Positions 61,601 through 64,000 of a DNA stretch of 64,000 nt are shown here, one piece after another. Source of the DNA: Cytophagaceae bacterium. Its GTDB lineage: Bacteria; Bacteroidota; Bacteroidia; Cytophagales; Spirosomataceae. The stretch covers positions 1 through 64,000 of the forward strand of contig JAIXOL010000039.1 of NCBI GenBank assembly GCA_027486845.1, read 5' to 3'. The notes below the pieces were generated by a model. That model was not told where the DNA came from, did not search any database, and was given only the letters and a program-made list of their open reading frames with translations. The position numbers and the translations under genes are program-made. How positions within the stretch are numbered: position 1 is the stretch's first letter; each line of letters starts with the position of its first letter.

Positions 61601-63056
61601 GCGTTCCAACAGGGTCAGTTTTTTTTCTTTCAGCATAATAAATACTTGGATACGTAGTTGAACTTGACCTACTATATCCTAAAGCGATATTACCTCTTTG
61701 GTCAATTCCTGCACAACCCATCCAACGATTTATGCCCGTAGCTCCATCAATGGCTGTGGGTGAATAAGTTGATTGTTGATTAATTGCCCAAGGACTTGAA
61801 GAATTTGTTCTTGTTAGTTCATACCAACGTGTTGAAGATTGATAAGTCGATGCTGTGATTGGATTTACACCACTTACATTAACTGGGTAGTTCATTACTA
61901 ACGACTCATACTCATCAAATCTTCGGTAAATAATTCTACTCATCATTCTGTCGGCAATAGCGTCCAATAGAGCAGTTGTACCTTGTTGTTCAATTGGGCT
62001 TGAGGATGGAGAACGGCCATCAAATGCTGCAACAGGAAGAGCCGTGACGCTATTCAGTGTTGATAAGGCAGGGTTTGCAAAATCCGGTGTTAAGGTACGC
62101 AACTGTAATTCATCAGAACCGCCAAATTCGTCAGCATTATATGTCACAAATGTAGGTAGAGAACTTGATTCAGGAGTTTTGAATCCCTCAAAACTTACAG
62201 GTAAATAGCCTCCAGTTGAAGGGTCATTGAAGCCGATGCCCCTAGCAGTGGCTTCGCCATTTATCATTTTATTTCTATCAAAAGCCCAAAAGCCTTGCCC
62301 AAGATAAGCTGTACCCGTCAAATTAAAATTGTGGGTCGTCACAATATAGCTATTGTTCCAAATACCAACATGAGGATAATCAGGAAAAACACCAGTTGTT
62401 TGAAATTCATAGATATTATAAGCACCAGTTGGGTCATTGGTTTGCGAAACACAAAATATCAAAGATTCCCTTCCGGAAGTAAACAAACTGCTAAATTGGA
62501 GTAAAATCCAGCGGTCAGCCATGTGGTCATATAAGGTTATTGGGTCGCCGTCGTCAGTCGAAGTAGAAGCAATTTGACTAAATTTTAAAGCAGGCGTGAG
62601 CGGATTTCCTGATTTATCATAAACTCTATGAACTAAATTTATCATCTGCACGACATGATTTGGGCCTACACTTAGCACTGGGTCCGGAGGAGATAATAAC
62701 CCGAAGCCAGCAGCCGTATTTTCGGCAGAACCAACACCATCAAAAGAAGCACTTAATCCATTTATTCCCAATCGATTTGTTACACTTTTAGCTGTTTTTT
62801 GAAGTGCCATATCATTATTATCAGCTAATGGGTTATCCACTGAAAACCTTACTCGTTTATTGATTTTTTCACGTAAAGCCTGATATTTTGGATTTCTATC
62901 TGGTTTCCGTTTTGTATCCAAAGGATCAGGGGCTTTCATATCTTTTAGCTTTAGAGACACTCTGACAAGTTTTCCTGTAAGAATACTCGATGGTGCTTGC
63001 TGTCCTGAAGCAAATTTGCAAATAAGTATAAAAACCAGAAAAATAATTCTTTTCAT
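58632..63056 (-). CDS. giant secreted multidomain protein with P-domain, Ig-like repeats and 3-coathanger C-terminus
   Basis: 1474 residues, signal peptide 1-18 (KFASGQ). The N-terminal half (about 90-540) resembles a sialidase/propeller-like region (L-S-V-G-P-N-H-V-V-Q-M-I-N, D-R-W-I-L-L-Q-F-S-S, G-D-Y-S-A-M-T-T-D-P). A Calx-beta-like segment covers about 560-660, an Ig-like repeat about 670-760. A proprotein-convertase P-like domain is at about 760-960 (DNA about 60180-60790). Further Ig/PKD-like modules follow, one with V-Q-L-S-D-A-N-G and Y-R-I-R-V-V-S-T-N similar to modules in the LamG protein. It ends F-K-A-E-I-I-G-C-N. Surface attachment or matrix use is likely; no enzyme activity is certain. 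Confidence 0.82.
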   Translation of the reverse strand: MKRIIFLVFILICKFASGQQAPSSILTGKLVRVSLKLKDMKAPDPLDTKRKPDRNPKYQALREKINKRVRFSVDNPLADNNDMALQKTAKSVTNRLGINGLSASFDGVGSAENTAAGFGLLSPPDPVLSVGPNHVVQMINLVHRVYDKSGNPLTPALKFSQIASTSTDDGDPITLYDHMADRWILLQFSSLFTSGRESLIFCVSQTNDPTGAYNIYEFQTTGVFPDYPHVGIWNNSYIVTTHNFNLTGTAYLGQGFWAFDRNKMINGEATARGIGFNDPSTGGYLPVSFEGFKTPESSSLPTFVTYNADEFGGSDELQLRTLTPDFANPALSTLNSVTALPVAAFDGRSPSSSPIEQQGTTALLDAIADRMMSRIIYRRFDEYESLVMNYPVNVSGVNPITASTYQSSTRWYELTRTNSSSPWAINQQSTYSPTAIDGATGINRWMGCAGIDQRGNIALGYSRSSSTTYPSIYYAERKKTDPVGTLGAEQVFHASTGSQTNSGGRWGDYSAMTTDPFDEETMWFTAEYYATTASVAFKTRIGSFKINDPITTPTVRFKLGGTIVRQKESITPINANQFYKDYPITLVIDQAPSQNVNLTITKTGTASEGVDYDLLNVSPIVLNASNLAQSITLRVYDDSFNEVDEYIDLTFNINANGGNGIVGTFNQKHRITIVGTTSCPTANISVTQATTFCEGDSAVLVANTGTDLTYQWYKNNVLIPSESQSMYIAKTSGSYQVAVSRLGCTVSSSPIVTIVKVGTPAPITLSRNINFGTTITAGNGLQASAICPSSITSTYSGPTIGYDGGIKSGADPQVSISSGGESIGSTKISITWRKRSSGGINDCGTVGGTGRPWYDEVSFKIKSPDGTIINLLNTDTYAIGTVPLGSLTTVFEDGGTAVTVGSLPSNGTFAPIQSLNALNGLNPNGTWTLIAEDAASIDPLCVESFSITVLTSGSGTPSSITWYSGTSGSTILGTGQEFIPTNTAPGTYIYYAQASCSGLFECATSVRKPVSLTISPPNCLSVGGTVSSNANVCSGNNSSTLTLTGHTGTIIRWESSTDNFVNTTSIANTTNALFYSNLTQTTKYRAVVKDGACPEAFSSVAIITVTSINATASNSGPYFTAQTIQLTGSGGNTYNWTGPNGFSSTLNPVSISNSTLAMAGNYTVVVSQNGCTATATTSVIITENNPCSVIVEYDYVQAGNPFVFKFPLVNNMVIAEVPEQTSILVNPICPSIPIESFRMKITGLPYLHEVVENIPLFALFNNTENDVLGRNLSPGTYILTITGYSLDNGKGSVVYGPIDTQFTVLANNASISAPSFTIHSLCAGSTFNVSFTTTGAFNPANQFDVQLSDANGTFDNPIIIGSTPAAGVTVCTIPMNIAVGSNYRIRVVSTNQTLTGNNSSTNLSSVTSSLNLVSPTNDVSGGTTTNQASQTITATNKILSTSNTIYKAGNSILLNAGFQANSSSVFKAEIIGCN

Positions 63057-63922
63057 AATATTTTTTAAACTGAATGTACATAAAGCTACAATGAATGCAT
63101 TTATTATATTGTAGGAACGATGTACTTAGATACTTAATTGCAACTCCTATCGATAACAAAATTAGTAATCTTTATTCAAATAAAAAGGCTAATTTGTTAA
63201 AGAATTAGCATTAAAATGTTATATAAAAAATCTATTTCAATTACAAAATGTATAGTTAAATGTATATTTTAGTTTCGTCTGTATGTACTTTACTCGCTTT
63301 TTATGTTATTTCGTTTAGCTCAATTATTGCCTATTCAGATTTGAAATCTATAAACTTGATTGAAGTTTTACTCGTACCGAGAACCTATTTGCCTTTATAG
63401 ATTTGTGGGTCGGAAATATTATATTTGGTTAGATTCTAATCGACCATTTACTGCCAATTAGAATATTATAAGACTCTTGTAGAGTTTTATAACCAAATCC
63501 GCGAGAAAAATCATACGATTTACTACACAATAGACTCAGTAAATTTCTAAGAAAAACTGAGAAATACCAAAGCGGCATATAACAAAAAATGTAAACTTCA
63601 TAATTGATTTCTGCATGTTGATAATTTTCTTGAATCAAAAAAAGCTTTTCAGAAATCACTTGATTTTGCTCAAAATATTAAAGATAATGATTTTGAACCT
63701 TAAATATTCGTAGGTTTGGGTTGGTTGAATTATCAAATGAAAATCTATTTGGAATCAAACACTTATTATTCAAAAGCCAAATTTTCGCCAAAAAGCAAAT
63801 CAATCATGATTTAACATTGATAGATTGCATTTTAAACTTGAGTACAAATTTTGTAAAACAAATACTTTTGGAAATAGTGTATATATTTGCTTATTTGCAC
63901 TTCCATTTTAACCTTATTACTT
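63057..63922. other. 866-bp intergenic region with tandem hairpins
   Basis: There is no credible gene. Two short frames (63429-63659 minus, 63721-63933 plus) lack any family feature and overlap hairpins. Two hairpins lie close together: ATTCTAAT/ATTAGAAT (63433-63440, 63457-63464) and TTATAAGACTCT/AGAGTTTTATAA (63466-63477, 63481-63492, one G-U pair). An IS end, a small RNA or a regulatory leader are possible. Confidence 0.45.
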
Positions 63923-64000
63923 ATGCAAAATAATCGTTCTCATCTTTACACTCTCATGACCGTTTGGTTCTTTTGGAGCTTCGTTGCAGCATCAAACGGA
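63923..64000 (+). CDS. MFS transporter, N-terminal fragment at window edge
   Basis: The first 26 codons read M-Q-N-N-R-S-H-L-Y-T-L-M-T-V-W-F-F-W-S-F-V-A-A-S-N-G and run off the right edge. The T-V-x-F-F-W-G-F-V-A-A-S-N pattern is that of sugar:H+ symporters of the FucP/GluP type, common in Bacteroidota. The identity of the sugar cannot be told. The long 5' region (866 bp) suggests separate regulation. Confidence 0.65.
   Translation, partial: MQNNRSHLYTLMTVWFFWSFVAASNG

Noticed and set aside
63429-63659. 76-codon minus frame in the last intergenic region
   Set aside because: It starts at a chance ATG, covers two hairpins and has no family pattern.
1-64000. tRNA, rRNA and riboswitch genes
   Set aside because: I scanned the gaps between genes for cloverleaf-like sequence with G-T-T-C-x-A loops and for known riboswitch cores and found none that held up by eye; weak cases could be missed.

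Overview
The window is a gene-dense, AT-rich stretch of chromosome from a Bacteroidota bacterium, most likely an aerobic member of the Cytophagales (the order is an inference). The signs are type IX secretion sorting tails (44026-45228, 54070-55701), '3-coathanger stack' C-termini on two giant secreted proteins, SusC-like and PF14905 outer-membrane barrels with carboxypeptidase-regulatory N-domains, Bacteroidota-type promoters (TTG, about 19-21 bp, TAnnTTTG) and the gene order miaB / sigma-54 regulator / lptE / TPR / secG. No tRNA, rRNA, CRISPR array, prophage or intact mobile element was seen. One degenerate transposase fragment lies at 48490-48795.

Region 1 (1-12129) is the most interesting part: a large extracytoplasmic redox island. 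On the minus strand are a two-haem c-type cytochrome lipoprotein, a YceI protein, a DUF5777 barrel and a Rieske lipoprotein. An ECF sigma factor follows, with an overlapping membrane-anchored partner whose C-terminus resembles an outer-membrane barrel. On the plus strand are a small barrel protein, a CcdA/DsbD-thioredoxin fusion broken by a frameshift, a second Rieske lipoprotein, a thioredoxin, ApbE (FMN transferase), a tiny DUF4266 lipoprotein ending in Gly-Gly-Gly-Cys-Gly-Cys-Asn, and a DUF3570 barrel. Three promoters with the same bipartite sequence (ACCCCAC, exactly 17 bp, CGTA) precede the sigma operon, the divergent barrel gene and the second Rieske operon. The ECF sigma factor therefore probably controls itself and this redox/flavinylation operon.

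Region 2 (12130-21920): a LytTR response regulator and LytS-type kinase diverge from a PF14905 barrel, with a two-copy direct repeat between them that looks like a LytTR operator. Then come a dienelactone hydrolase, a second YceI protein, a RIC/hemerythrin-type protein behind an FNR-like palindrome, a TraB/GumN protein and a DEAD-box helicase.

Region 3 (21921-36245): secG, a TPR protein, lptE, a sigma-54 activator and miaB; a giant LamG-repeat surface protein; a GntP-type permease; and a TamL-like BamA-superfamily lipoprotein.

Region 4 (36310-49300): an rRNA methyltransferase, a beta-lactamase-fold hydrolase, a TonB-dependent-receptor-like barrel, an FGGY sugar kinase carrying a 15-bp tandem repeat, a PhyH-family oxygenase, a secreted N-formylglutamate amidohydrolase-like protein, an FAD amine oxidase, a fatty acid desaturase and the IS remnant.

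Region 5 (49301-64000): an orphan PxpB/KipI protein overlapping an M28 peptidase, a DUF255 thioredoxin-domain protein, a small lipoprotein, a T9SS cargo protein, a NUDIX protein, a CNNM/CorC-type transporter, pyrE, a second giant coathanger protein, and the first 26 codons of an MFS transporter at the right edge.
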